Assembly (NCBI GenBank): GCA_031263155.1 | Contig: JAISGK010000081.1 | Location: 1-64,000 of the forward strand | DNA length: 64,000 nucleotides | Reading direction: 5' to 3' | DNA from: Clostridiales bacterium | GTDB lineage: Bacteria; Bacillota; Clostridia; Lachnospirales; WQUN01 | Notes under the pieces: generated by a model | What the model was told of the DNA's origin: nothing | The model's input: only the letters and a program-made list of their open reading frames with translations | Database searches by the model: none | Made by a program: the position numbers and the translations under genes | Part shown: one piece after another, positions 42,160 through 51,122 of the stretch | How positions within the stretch are numbered: position 1 is the stretch's first letter | How the letters are laid out: each line of letters opens with the position of its first letter

Positions 42160-44358
42160 TTAATTCAGCGCGATTTTTAAACCGTCGAAATCCAGATAAT
42201 CCTCAATGAATTGCTTGCGCAGGAGTTCAGGGGGAATAAATTCGTTATATTTTCCTTTTATTTGTACTTTATCAGGAAGCGGCAAGTCATACAAATCAAT
42301 ATCAGAATGTAATATATCGTATATAATGCTCTCCAACTCATCTTTCGTACCATCAAAAATAGCTTCCAGGTAAACACAGGTATTCCATGGCAGTTTGCTT
42401 TTAATTTTTCTGCGCCTTAAAGCATAGTTCAATGTCACAAGCTGTCTTGTGCCTGCCCAGGGGAATATGGCGTACTTTTTATCGGAAAGCTGGGTTACAA
42501 GGTTATCCGATATCCCACTATTACGGGCGATATATTGAATCTCAACGAGTCGCTCTTTACAGCGTTCGCTTAGATAAGGGTACGAATCGTTTAATAATAA
42601 AACGCTCCGAATTTTTCGCACAAGGATTGTATGGAGTTCGTTTTCAAAATCCACGTCCCAATCTACCAACGATATGCCCGGTACCCTCTTGACAAAAATA
42701 ACCTTGGATTTCACGTTAACATCGACTGTTTCCCAAGTCAGCCCCGCCAGCGCGAAGCGGATGCCAACCGGATATATCTTGTCAACCGTACCGATGGTGC
42801 GGCTTTCATCCTTTACAAGCAGGTATTCAGAGGCGATGAATACCGTCAGAAATTTATGGCTATTAACAATTTTTTCGCCTTCCCTGCCGATTATGAGTCC
42901 GCCGCGCTCTGTTTTTTGCAGCTGCTCAATGAGGAGCAAATGCGATAACAATTGTTTGTAGTCGTCCTTGTGTATGTGCTTGAAACAACCAAGGGACAGA
43001 ATATCTTGAGCCAGCGCCGCCGGGGACATCTCGCCAGTGCTTTTCAAATGGCTCATCGTTTGGTGGTACAAAAGATTATACGCATGATTTTGCGGTGGGA
43101 TCGGTTCTATCCAATGGTCTTTGGTGTAAAGCTCAATAATGGCGATGGTACGAATGAAATCCCAATTAATGGGGCCAAGCGTGTTATCAGAGTTAATCTT
43201 GATACTCTCTGTAAAGGTAAACAAAAGCTGAGGAATTTGCCCCCGCCGACCGCAGCGCCCCAGCCGCTGCGCAAAACTGGATACGTTGTAGGGCGTGCCA
43301 ATCTGCACAGCCTGATCCAGCGAGCCGATGTCGATACCCAGTTCCAATGTCACCGTAGCCCCGGTAACGATCTTTTCATCGGCGGACTTCATTTCATCTT
43401 CCGTGTTTTCTCGTATCAGCGCCGATACATTGCCGTGATGAACGCGGTAAACATCGGGCGATCCTTTCCGTAACGCGATCTCTCGCAAATTTGCCATTAC
43501 ATATTCGGTTTCCTCGCGGCTGTTGGTGAATATGATCGTCTTTTTATCAAGCGTTTGTTTAAAAAGATATTCGTAATGCTCCCGATCGCCAATATCACCG
43601 CCCGTGCCAGTGGTGGCGCTATCTGCGGCGCCACTGTCTTGTGTGTCGCGTTTGTCGGTATAGTTTACAAAGCGCTCGACGCGCAGCCTTACACGCTTTT
43701 TCCCCTCTTCTACAATCGGAGCGTCACACTCGCGCCCTGTCCCGGTATTCAACCAATTTTGAGCCAAAGAGACATCGCCCAGCGTCGCTGACAGGCCGAT
43801 GCGACGCGGGCTTACACCGGTTAATTTTCTCAAACGCTCAAGCACGCACAAAAGCTGAATACCGCGTGCATCGCGCATGAAATAATGAACTTCGTCAATA
43901 ATGATAAACCGCAAATCGCCAAATATCTTTAGGCATGCGCCGCGCTTGTTCGTGATAAGGCTTTCCAGCGATTCAGGGGTGATTTGTATAATACCCTCCG
44001 GATTTTTAAGCAGCCTGTTTTTTTGGGTCATCGACGCGTCGCCGTGCCATTTTGTCACGGGGATATGGGAATCAACAAGCAATTGTTCCAATCGCTTAAA
44101 CTGGTCGTTGATCAAAGCTTTCAACGGTGAAATATACATTACCCCAATCGATCGGGATGGCTTGTTGTACAATTCGGTCAGCACAGGCAAAAAAGCGGCT
44201 TCCGTCTTGCCGGAAGCCGTGCCGGAAGAGAGCAGGAGGTTATAATCGCTGTCGAAAATCACTTCGCAGGCAGCCACTTGATTACCCCTTAATTCCTCCC
44301 ATTTGCTTTGATAGATAAAATCTTGAATAAAAGGAGCCAGTCTGTAAAATACATCCAT
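42160..44358 (-). CDS. Lhr-like SF2 helicase of a Shango-type defence cassette
   Basis: The 732-aa protein is a superfamily 2 helicase: Walker A GTASGKTEA near residue 42, YISPLKALINDQ (Ia), DEVHYF box (II), LSATLGD (III), and the RecA2 motifs ATVTLELGIDIG and QRLGRCGRRG (VI). The C-terminal half is family-specific. Lhr-like helicases of this kind occur in BREX type 2 (BrxHI) and in Shango, a three-gene anti-phage system of TerB-like protein, ATPase and helicase. It lies 5 nt after the ATPase gene, forming the third cassette member. DNA unwinding or translocation against phage DNA is inferred from the family. Confidence 0.85.
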   Translation of the reverse strand: MDVFYRLAPFIQDFIYQSKWEELRGNQVAACEVIFDSDYNLLLSSGTASGKTEAAFLPVLTELYNKPSRSIGVMYISPLKALINDQFKRLEQLLVDSHIPVTKWHGDASMTQKNRLLKNPEGIIQITPESLESLITNKRGACLKIFGDLRFIIIDEVHYFMRDARGIQLLCVLERLRKLTGVSPRRIGLSATLGDVSLAQNWLNTGTGRECDAPIVEEGKKRVRLRVERFVNYTDKRDTQDSGAADSATTGTGGDIGDREHYEYLFKQTLDKKTIIFTNSREETEYVMANLREIALRKGSPDVYRVHHGNVSALIRENTEDEMKSADEKIVTGATVTLELGIDIGSLDQAVQIGTPYNVSSFAQRLGRCGRRGQIPQLLFTFTESIKINSDNTLGPINWDFIRTIAIIELYTKDHWIEPIPPQNHAYNLLYHQTMSHLKSTGEMSPAALAQDILSLGCFKHIHKDDYKQLLSHLLLIEQLQKTERGGLIIGREGEKIVNSHKFLTVFIASEYLLVKDESRTIGTVDKIYPVGIRFALAGLTWETVDVNVKSKVIFVKRVPGISLVDWDVDFENELHTILVRKIRSVLLLNDSYPYLSERCKERLVEIQYIARNSGISDNLVTQLSDKKYAIFPWAGTRQLVTLNYALRRRKIKSKLPWNTCVYLEAIFDGTKDELESIIYDILHSDIDLYDLPLPDKVQIKGKYNEFIPPELLRKQFIEDYLDFDGLKIALN

Positions 44359-44363
44359 ATGCT

Positions 44364-45677
44364 CTATACCTCAAATTCTTGAAATTCGTCAATCTCTTCA
44401 CCTGGAAGCCCGCCTTTTGCCAGTTCAAAGCTGTTGTTTCCCAATATCGCTGCTATGCTCATATGCGGGTTTTGATGGAGGATGTTCACTAGCTCAATAA
44501 AATCCCTAATAATCTCGCGAGGGGTTATGTGCGTTTCCGCGCCGACTCGGTTATACTCTACAGTCAGAAAATATAGTAGATCGCTGTGCCCCAGGGTTGG
44601 GGTATAGTTGTAGATTTGCGCGTGAATATCCCGCAGCTTTTCAACTAAAATATACATCTCTTCCTGCGAAAGCATCTGCAAGCGTATGATGGGGGCAGAG
44701 AGATCCTTTATCTCCGAAGTGGCGAAATGGCCCTCCGACAGGCGCGAGCGCAATGCCTCGTAGCTGAATACGCCCTTGTATTTATCCTCAATACATTGTG
44801 GCGTTCCGCCCATTAAAAATCCAATATGCTTTGCCTTGCCTTGAAGGACGTCGTTATACATGGTGAGGATTTTTTCGTAATTGTTTGCCCTTGTTATCGA
44901 ATTGGAAATTTTAAAGATGTTCACCAGCTCGTCAATAATGACGATCAATCCTTTATACCCAGCGCCCACCAAAAAAGCGGCAAAAATCTTAAGAAAGTCG
45001 TACCATGTCTCGTCGCTGACGATGAAATTGATACCCAGATCATCCTTTGCTTCCTTACGCGACGTGTATTCACCTCTAAACCATTTTAACACATTGGATT
45101 TCGCGGCGGAATCATCCTGTCGATATGCCATCCAATATGTGACCACAGCGTTAGCGAACTCAAAACCATTGACCATGCCCTCAAGCGAGCCTGCCACTGT
45201 GTAAATTTGCCTTCCTACCAACCTGTCAAATTCGTCTCCGGCGGCATTAGAACCTACTTTAACAGCCGTTTGTATGCCAGAGATCCACTTTTCTAGAATA
45301 AGGGGCAATGCACCGCCATCTGGCTTTGACTTGGTAGATAGGTTTTGAATAAGTTCTCGATAGGTAGCCAGGGCTTGGCCTTTAGTACCGGCAAAACGGC
45401 GTTCGGGCGACAAGTCGGCGTCAACTACCGCAAATCCCCTGGCTGTGGCGTAATTGCGAATGGTTTGCAGCAAAAAGCTCTTGCCGCTGCCGTATTTCCC
45501 AACAATAAATCGAAAGGACGCGCCGCCTTGCTCTATCATTTCTATGTCGCGCAGAATGGCCGCGATCTCTTGCGCACGTCCAACTGTGATATATTCCAAG
45601 CCCACGCGCGGCACAACGCCGCCTTTTAAAGCATTTATAAGAATATTCGCTATCCTTGCGGGCACCTGGTTTGTCAT
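44364..45677 (-). CDS. BrxD/DUF2791-type ATP-binding protein of Shango-type cassette
   Basis: The 437-aa protein is a P-loop ATPase with Walker A VGKYGSGKSF near residue 60 and a Walker B-like LIVIIDELVNIF near residue 255; the layout matches the BrxD (DUF2791) ATP-binding family found in BREX type 2 and in Shango systems. Its ATG overlaps the stop of the TerB-domain gene by four bases (45674-45677), and the helicase follows after 5 nt, so all three are one translation unit. It probably loads or controls the helicase. No sign of truncation. Confidence 0.85.
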   Translation of the reverse strand: MTNQVPARIANILINALKGGVVPRVGLEYITVGRAQEIAAILRDIEMIEQGGASFRFIVGKYGSGKSFLLQTIRNYATARGFAVVDADLSPERRFAGTKGQALATYRELIQNLSTKSKPDGGALPLILEKWISGIQTAVKVGSNAAGDEFDRLVGRQIYTVAGSLEGMVNGFEFANAVVTYWMAYRQDDSAAKSNVLKWFRGEYTSRKEAKDDLGINFIVSDETWYDFLKIFAAFLVGAGYKGLIVIIDELVNIFKISNSITRANNYEKILTMYNDVLQGKAKHIGFLMGGTPQCIEDKYKGVFSYEALRSRLSEGHFATSEIKDLSAPIIRLQMLSQEEMYILVEKLRDIHAQIYNYTPTLGHSDLLYFLTVEYNRVGAETHITPREIIRDFIELVNILHQNPHMSIAAILGNNSFELAKGGLPGEEIDEFQEFEV

Positions 45678-47434
45678 ATCGCCTCCACCAACCTTTTCAC
45701 CTGTTCTTGGTAATCTTCATAAATGATCAACGCCTCATCCAAAAGGTTGTCCCCTATGCAGTCTGCGGCTTTCTCGTTGATACCCTCGGCCAAAACCTCC
45801 AACATAACACCGAACGCATCCGCAAGCTTTTTAACATCGGTTGGGCCGCCACGCGCTATTGCCGCAAGGGCTTGCAGCTCGATAGAACTCAAGGCGGCTT
45901 TAAATTCTGCCCAACCGCCATGCAATGAAGTTGGATGGTCAGGAGAAGCGGGGATAAAATCTCGTGAAAGCAATTTTTGTCCCTTTATTTGCTCTTCCAC
46001 CTGCTCTTTTAAGTGAACGGCGCATATGTCAGGCTCTGTCTGATTCTCAACGGTAAGCGCCTCTTGCAGCGCTAGCGCTTCCTGTCTAATACGGTCAAGA
46101 GAAGAATGATCCACGATTACAAACGTCTTGGTAGTTTCCTTATAAAATTCCATGACCGCTTCGGTTATAATTCTATCAAGCGAAAGGTTTAGTTTTTTAA
46201 GCCTCAGAAAAGCTGGCGTATTAATCTTATCGATCGTATTGATATTGGCGGTAAGCTTAAACCTGTATTTCGTAATTTTTCTCAAAACAGATTCCATCTG
46301 TTTCATCACATATCCGATAAATTGTCTGCCGCTTTCCATTGTGGCAATCGTGCTGAGCGTCCATTCGTTATCGCGGCACAAATAAATCTCGTTTTCAGAT
46401 AGCGTGACCCTTCGATCCGGCTGCTTCATATGCATGTAAAACAACGCGTTTTTAAAGGGCGTCCACACGTTCATATTTTTTGTCGGCTTGAAGACGGCGT
46501 CATCAAATCTAATACCAGCGTTTTCAAACGCCTGTTGGAGCCTGTCAATAACGTACCCGAAGCAATCAGCAATTAACTTGCTTGTCTCATTCGAAAAAAA
46601 CGCGGATTTTCTGATATCATATTTGGAAACGGCGCTATATAATTCGAAACAATCTTCCGAATACGTCATTTTTGGGTAATACTGTGTAAGGTTGCGCTCT
46701 CTGGCAAAATCTATAAACGGCTTTGGCGGGTTGTAATAGATATGATAATCTTTAAGCCAGCATAAAACATATTTGTCTACAGTAGAATCGAAACCCCTGT
46801 AAGAATCCCAAATAAACAAGAGTTTATTTAGTCCGTCCTGGGGGTCTTCTACGCTTATGTTATTCAGCAGCTCATAAATGTAAATAAACACATAGGCGAG
46901 CGAGGTTTTGGCTATATTCCCTTTTCGCGCCTGTGTTCGCCAGGTAAAGTAGGTTCGCAACTGTTCATAATTAAGCATTTGATAACATGGAAAGTATGAA
47001 GAAAACGGAACTTTATTCGCAAAATCGTCTGAGAAGTTTTGCATAAACATCGCTTGCTTATAAAATATTCTCGCAATGCTTTGCCGGGCGTTCTTGTCGT
47101 AAATTCTTTTATCACGCGAATAAGACGAACCTCTTACGCTCGAAATAGCCTTCATTTGATGAAACAGGCCTCTAATTCCATCTTTTTCGGGATTCTCTAC
47201 TTTGTGGGATTTTAATACAAATTTGCCAACGCCTTTTATGGGGTATAAACCGGGATATGAATCATATTCTATCTCATAAAACTCGTCTCTGCCAAGGGAG
47301 ATTTTTGTTTGAGAGGGCGCCTTAACAGCTTCGCCCTCTTGCGTTGGTCGCTGGTCAGGAATTTTAAACGCTTCATATTTTTTGTTTGTTTTGGTATCAT
47401 CCATCCATAAATCCCCACCCAACAATCTCTCCAA
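45674..47434 (-). CDS. TerB-N/TerB-C domain protein of Shango-type cassette
   Basis: The N-terminal 260 residues carry the TerB-N pattern (YFPCYQMLNYEQLRTYFTWR, then FIYIYELLN). The C-terminal 150 form a TerB-C region (FVIVDHSSLDRIRQEAL to IIYEDYQEQVKRLVEAI). A TerB-like protein with an ATPase and helicase defines Shango; comparative genomics of Ter-type stress systems had noted the same trio earlier. The start is ambiguous: TTG 47434 has AGAGGTGAT upstream, while ATG 47404 has GTGGGG. The promoter at 47456-47484 places either start on the transcript. It acts in the cytosol; no signal peptide. Confidence 0.82.
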   Translation of the reverse strand: MERLLGGDLWMDDTKTNKKYEAFKIPDQRPTQEGEAVKAPSQTKISLGRDEFYEIEYDSYPGLYPIKGVGKFVLKSHKVENPEKDGIRGLFHQMKAISSVRGSSYSRDKRIYDKNARQSIARIFYKQAMFMQNFSDDFANKVPFSSYFPCYQMLNYEQLRTYFTWRTQARKGNIAKTSLAYVFIYIYELLNNISVEDPQDGLNKLLFIWDSYRGFDSTVDKYVLCWLKDYHIYYNPPKPFIDFARERNLTQYYPKMTYSEDCFELYSAVSKYDIRKSAFFSNETSKLIADCFGYVIDRLQQAFENAGIRFDDAVFKPTKNMNVWTPFKNALFYMHMKQPDRRVTLSENEIYLCRDNEWTLSTIATMESGRQFIGYVMKQMESVLRKITKYRFKLTANINTIDKINTPAFLRLKKLNLSLDRIITEAVMEFYKETTKTFVIVDHSSLDRIRQEALALQEALTVENQTEPDICAVHLKEQVEEQIKGQKLLSRDFIPASPDHPTSLHGGWAEFKAALSSIELQALAAIARGGPTDVKKLADAFGVMLEVLAEGINEKAADCIGDNLLDEALIIYEDYQEQVKRLVEAI

Positions 47435-47455
47435 ACATCACCTCTAACGCCTCTT

Positions 47456-47484
47456 ATCATACATCGAGTCCTAATAAAATGCAA
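47456..47484 (-). promoter_or_regulatory. Shango-type cassette promoter
   Basis: On the minus strand TTGCAT (47479-47484), 17-bp spacer, TATGAT (47456-47461). It is back-to-back with the DAHP synthase promoter. Confidence 0.7.
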
Positions 47485-47517
47485 CAAAAGGACGCGGGAT
47501 ATGGTCCGTCTTTACGT

Positions 47518-47547
47518 TTGCCAAAAATATATCAATAAGTATATAAT
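47518..47547 (+). promoter_or_regulatory. DAHP synthase promoter
   Basis: TTGCCA (47518-47523), 18-bp spacer, TATAAT (47542-47547). Confidence 0.7.
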
Positions 47548-47585
47548 GGTGAGCAGAAATTTTGACATTCGAGGAGGAAATGGGT

Positions 47586-48614
47586 GTGAGTTTTGAACGA
47601 GTGAGGAAGATACCCAGCGCAAAGGATGTCTTGAAACGCGTACCGCTGCCAAGTGAACTAAAACAAGTGAAAAGGGCACGTGACGCGGAGCTTAAAAAAA
47701 TTATCACTGGCGAAAGCGATAAATTTTTGCTCGTGATCGGCCCGTGTTCAGCAGATGAAGAGGACAGCGTGTGCGATTATGTGTCGCGGTTGGCAAAAGT
47801 AAACGACAAGGTACGTGACGTGCTGCATATCGTGCCGCGCATATATACAAACAAGCCGCGTACAACGGGAGAAGGCTATAAAGGTATGCTACACCAGCCC
47901 AACCCAGACGAAGACGATAACATGCTAAACGGCGTTTTGTCCATACGACGAATGCATGTGCGCGCCATGTGCGAAAGCGGCTTGACCGCCGCCGATGAAA
48001 TGCTCTACACTGACAACCTGATCTACTGTGAAGATTTGCTTAGTTACATTGCCGTAGGGGCTCGATCGGTAGAAGATCAGCAGCACAGGCTTACCGCAAG
48101 CGGCATTGATATGCCTGTGGGCATGAAAAATCCTACCAGCGGTGACTTTAACGTAATGTTTAACTCCATTCAAGCCGCGCAAGCAAGCCATTCATTTATA
48201 TATCAAGGCTTTGAGGTAAAAACCAGCGGTAATCCGCTTACGCACGCGATACTGCGTGGGAGCGTGACCAAGCATGGCGAAAATGTGCCCAATTACCATT
48301 ACGAAGATTTATCGTTGGCAATGGGCATGTATGCCAAGCGGGGCTTTGAAAATCCCATGATTGTGGTGGACGTTAACCATTCTAATTCGGGTAAATTATT
48401 TTACGAGCAGCCGCGCATTACAAAAGAGATAATTCACAGCCGCCGCTATTCGGATAGCTTGCGCCGTATAGTGCGCGGGCTTATGATAGAGAGTTATATT
48501 GAAGAGGGGTGTCAGAAGGTTGGCGAGGGCGTATACGGCAAGTCGATCACCGATCCCTGCCTGGGCTGGGCCGAAACAGAAAGATTGATATATTTTATAG
48601 CAGAGAATGTTTGA
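47586..48614 (+). CDS. 3-deoxy-7-phosphoheptulonate (DAHP) synthase, AroG/AroF type
   Basis: This class I enzyme joins phosphoenolpyruvate and erythrose 4-phosphate in the first shikimate step. The 342-aa product has LLVIGPCSADEE, PRTTGEGYKGM, the conserved RSVEDQQHR, MPVGMKNPTSG and VDVNHSNSGK blocks of the AroFGH group, which are usually feedback-inhibited by an aromatic amino acid. GTG 47586 is chosen because GAGGAGG is 8 nt upstream; the ATG at 47580 is only 2 nt away. Single gene, with its own promoter. Confidence 0.94.
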   Translation: MSFERVRKIPSAKDVLKRVPLPSELKQVKRARDAELKKIITGESDKFLLVIGPCSADEEDSVCDYVSRLAKVNDKVRDVLHIVPRIYTNKPRTTGEGYKGMLHQPNPDEDDNMLNGVLSIRRMHVRAMCESGLTAADEMLYTDNLIYCEDLLSYIAVGARSVEDQQHRLTASGIDMPVGMKNPTSGDFNVMFNSIQAAQASHSFIYQGFEVKTSGNPLTHAILRGSVTKHGENVPNYHYEDLSLAMGMYAKRGFENPMIVVDVNHSNSGKLFYEQPRITKEIIHSRRYSDSLRRIVRGLMIESYIEEGCQKVGEGVYGKSITDPCLGWAETERLIYFIAENV

Positions 48615-48622
48615 CTGTTTCA

Positions 48623-48684
48623 ATTATGACCCTCATTATGACCCTCAATAATGACCGCCGGCTTAGCTGGCTGCCATTATTGAG
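48623..48684 (+). repeat. 12-bp tandem repeat and hairpin after DAHP synthase
   Basis: ATTATGACCCTC is repeated directly (48623-48634, 48635-48646). It runs into an inverted repeat, CTCAATAATG (48644-48653) with CATTATTGAG (48675-48684), holding an inner GCCGGC/GCTGGC stem. It may terminate transcription between convergent genes, although no T run follows. Confidence 0.5.
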
Positions 48685-48750
48685 TAGCGCTAGCGGGATT
48701 AATAACTCTATAAACCTCCGCAGTTTTTTATGAGGTCTTGCTGAAAAAAA

Positions 48751-49065
48751 TCAACTTGCCGTAAGGCTATACGGTTCTTTAATATCCAACCACACCCGCA
48801 ACTTTTCTGGCAAATCGGCGGAATCGATCACATTTTTCATGACAAACGCGTCACGCAAAGCCGCGTAAATCTCTTCGTACAATCGGTTGCATACCGCTCC
48901 GCGATGTATAAAACATGGTTCAGGGTCGTTGTAAAACTCTATGCTCTTGGAGATAACCACCTCATCTTTAAGATGCAAAGCCGTGATATCTCCGGGTGGG
49001 CAAATAATTTTGCCGTCGCGATAAACGGTGATTGTCATTCGCTTAGTCTTCGCGTCCTTTTTCAT
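48751..49065 (-). CDS. Hypothetical protein (104 aa) of the redox operon
   Basis: The protein begins MKKDAKTKRMTITVYRDGKI and contains a possible paired cysteine set (IICPPGD, PEPCFIHRGAVCNRLY). A C-terminal helical part follows. It is soluble, with no signal peptide. GGGAG lies 8 nt before the ATG and the gene starts 17 nt after the thioredoxin-CcdA fusion gene, so it belongs to that operon. I do not recognise the family; the cysteines would fit a redox or metal-related role but this is weak. Confidence 0.65.
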   Translation of the reverse strand: MKKDAKTKRMTITVYRDGKIICPPGDITALHLKDEVVISKSIEFYNDPEPCFIHRGAVCNRLYEEIYAALRDAFVMKNVIDSADLPEKLRVWLDIKEPYSLTAS

Positions 49066-49082
49066 GATAATTCTCCCTACAG

Positions 49083-50282
49083 TCAGTGCCCAAACACAAA
49101 TAGAATTATAATCATGGCGGCAAACAATAAAAAGAACACGCCGTTAACCAATTTTATGACAGGCATGTTTTTTCTGATAGGCTCGGAGATCGCAAGCGCG
49201 GCGCGCCCTTTGCTTAACAGGACGATTATAAGCGACGGCGGGACGAGGGCGGCAAGGGCATATACAATATACAGCCACGGCGATATGTTTCCGTCCTGCG
49301 CGGCATATAATATTGACGCCAAAAACGCTTGCCCTGTGCATAAAAATTCCACAGCAGAAACAATAAATCCCGCCGCGAAACATCCCGCGACCAACCACTT
49401 ACCCAAACTCGCGAATCGTTTGATAAGTTGGTGACACATCTTGCGAAAGGCTAACGGCAATTGCAAAGTAATCTTATCATAGCGCTCATGGCGCGACATA
49501 TAAAAATCACGAAAACTAAGTCCCGCGACAACCAGGGCGGCGATCGACAAGGCAAGGTTAAATATTGTGATGGCGATACGCGGCAGGCTAGGCAGCAGTT
49601 TGCCCAGCAAAGTGTATCCCACCACGCCAGCGAGTACATATAACAGCGTCTTACCGGCCATGTACGCCAAACCATAACGCAAGGTATTATTTTTCGCTCC
49701 AATAAGCGTGACGAAAAAAAGTAGCATGGACACGCCACAAGGGTTGAGACCGTTCAACAATCCGGCTGTCAGCGCGGATACAATTTTTGGTGTATCAAAC
49801 GCCTTTGAAGCGGAATTATCATCCTTCGCTCCATTGGCTGATATTACATACCGCGAGGGGGGAACGGGATTAGGGTTGGCGGATAAATATTGCGCCAGAC
49901 CGCCGCCAAGCACGTCCTGGGTGGTGAAATAGCGTTCGCCCACAAACACAAGCGGCAGTTGCTGCTCGCCGCTCGGGATATCATAAGCGGAAATGTATAG
50001 TTGAAGCTGATTCAAAGCCTCGGCGTCAGCTATGTCGAAAGTGCTTGGAACTATACCCATGTAGGCGAGACGCTCCGTCACCGCCGCGCAGTTATCACAT
50101 GGAGTTATTTTGAACAAAACAATTTGCGGGCTGGTCTCCTTGGCGGAAACGTTCGCGGCGGCAAATATTACCATAGACATAACTAAAGCTACGCTAATGA
50201 TCTTAGATACGCGAATGATTTTAACCCTGCCAATTATTTTAGGAATGGTGTCACCGTCCTTTGTGTAGGGGAGATGCGACAA
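49083..50282 (-). CDS. Thioredoxin-like/CcdA-like membrane protein
   Basis: After an N-terminal membrane segment (VALVMSMVIFAA), residues about 55-140 form a glutaredoxin-like domain with a CxxC pair (FKITPCDNCAAV). From about residue 175 a polytopic part begins with NPCGVSMLLFFVTLIGA, the first-helix motif of DsbD/CcdA electron-transport proteins, followed by at least five more membrane helices. Such proteins carry reducing equivalents across the membrane to extracytoplasmic thioredoxins. The start is uncertain: TTG 50282 lies 3 nt after the upstream stop and has no clear ribosome site. Confidence 0.82.
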   Translation of the reverse strand: MSHLPYTKDGDTIPKIIGRVKIIRVSKIISVALVMSMVIFAAANVSAKETSPQIVLFKITPCDNCAAVTERLAYMGIVPSTFDIADAEALNQLQLYISAYDIPSGEQQLPLVFVGERYFTTQDVLGGGLAQYLSANPNPVPPSRYVISANGAKDDNSASKAFDTPKIVSALTAGLLNGLNPCGVSMLLFFVTLIGAKNNTLRYGLAYMAGKTLLYVLAGVVGYTLLGKLLPSLPRIAITIFNLALSIAALVVAGLSFRDFYMSRHERYDKITLQLPLAFRKMCHQLIKRFASLGKWLVAGCFAAGFIVSAVEFLCTGQAFLASILYAAQDGNISPWLYIVYALAALVPPSLIIVLLSKGRAALAISEPIRKNMPVIKLVNGVFFLLFAAMIIILFVFGH

Positions 50283-50285
50283 GCG

Positions 50286-51056
50286 TCAATCCGGCAATTT
50301 GAAGTTAAGCCCATCTCCATTCGCCATAGAGATCGGCAACCTTGTGGTTATATCATCATAGCCAATGTAGTAACCTTTGGCGGTAAATACCGCCGGTATT
50401 GTCTGCAACTCATCTGGAACGCCGTAGGCCGTATAGAATAAGCGCGCTATGTCCTGGTTTCGATCGGTAAAGGTGTTGACCCGCAGTATGTCGCCTGGCA
50501 AGCCGGCAATCACGTCCGATACGCGCCCGCACTCCCCGCAGCCGTTGCGATAAAAATAAAAACAGGTGGGAGTTTTAGCGTTAACCTTGTATGCGCTTAG
50601 CAGTTGCTTTGGTGTAGGGGAGCCAGTGGGATCATACGGCTCCTTGCCGTAGATAATCAAATCTTCGCCGGCGGCGAGATACGCCTCGCGCACACTCCCC
50701 CCTATATACTCCAAAGTGGGAAATATCATGCCGTCCACTACGAGCACGGGCTGTACAATGAACCTTGCCGCCTGTTCTTCGAAGCCCAGTTTTGTAAAAA
50801 ATTCATCCCAGGCCGCTTCCCCGTCAGTGGTAAATGTATTGATTTCAATTATTTCATAAGGATAGAGTTGGGCGACATCCTTCAGAGCGGCATTGACGAT
50901 ATCTCTGAACAGCGATGCGCCGTCGCAGGACGAACAGGCTTCGTTGTAGAAGTAGTGCATGGTAATTTTATCTGTAACTTTATCCGTAAGAGCCGCTGAC
51001 TTGCAAGATGTTAACATGATCACAAGTAGCGCTATAGCAATATAAAATCTACGCAT
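50286..51056 (-). CDS. Lipoprotein with two thioredoxin-like domains
   Basis: The 256-aa product has a signal peptide ending in lipobox LTSC (Cys18), so it is anchored outside the membrane. Two thioredoxin-like segments follow: YFYNEACSSCDGA near residue 35 with a CxxC, and FYFYRNGCGECGRV near residue 165 with CGEC. With the CcdA-like fusion downstream (3 nt gap), it likely forms an extracytoplasmic thiol-reduction relay; the membrane protein would reduce the lipoprotein. The client is unknown. The ribosome site GGGTGG is inside the hairpin at 51066-51110. Confidence 0.82.
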   Translation of the reverse strand: MRRFYIAIALLVIMLTSCKSAALTDKVTDKITMHYFYNEACSSCDGASLFRDIVNAALKDVAQLYPYEIIEINTFTTDGEAAWDEFFTKLGFEEQAARFIVQPVLVVDGMIFPTLEYIGGSVREAYLAAGEDLIIYGKEPYDPTGSPTPKQLLSAYKVNAKTPTCFYFYRNGCGECGRVSDVIAGLPGDILRVNTFTDRNQDIARLFYTAYGVPDELQTIPAVFTAKGYYIGYDDITTRLPISMANGDGLNFKLPD

Positions 51057-51065
51057 ACATAAAAA

Positions 51066-51110
51066 CCACCCTTATAGTTGTGATCTTATTTTTTCACATC
51101 TACGGGTGGG
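51066..51110 (-). promoter_or_regulatory. Hairpin covering the ribosome binding site of the redox operon
   Basis: On the minus strand CCCACCC (51104-51110) pairs with GGGTGG (51066-51071), with an inner TGTGA/TCACA stem, and TTTTT follows before the ATG. The structure could end the glycosyltransferase transcript, hide the ribosome binding site of the lipoprotein gene, or do both. Confidence 0.5.
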
Positions 51111-51122
51111 ATATTCATCAAT

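Noticed and set aside
42160-47434. Complete BREX system
   Set aside because: Only BrxD-like and BrxHI-like genes are present, with a TerB-domain protein. No PglX methyltransferase, PglZ phosphatase or BrxC ATPase is seen, so the Shango composition fits better.
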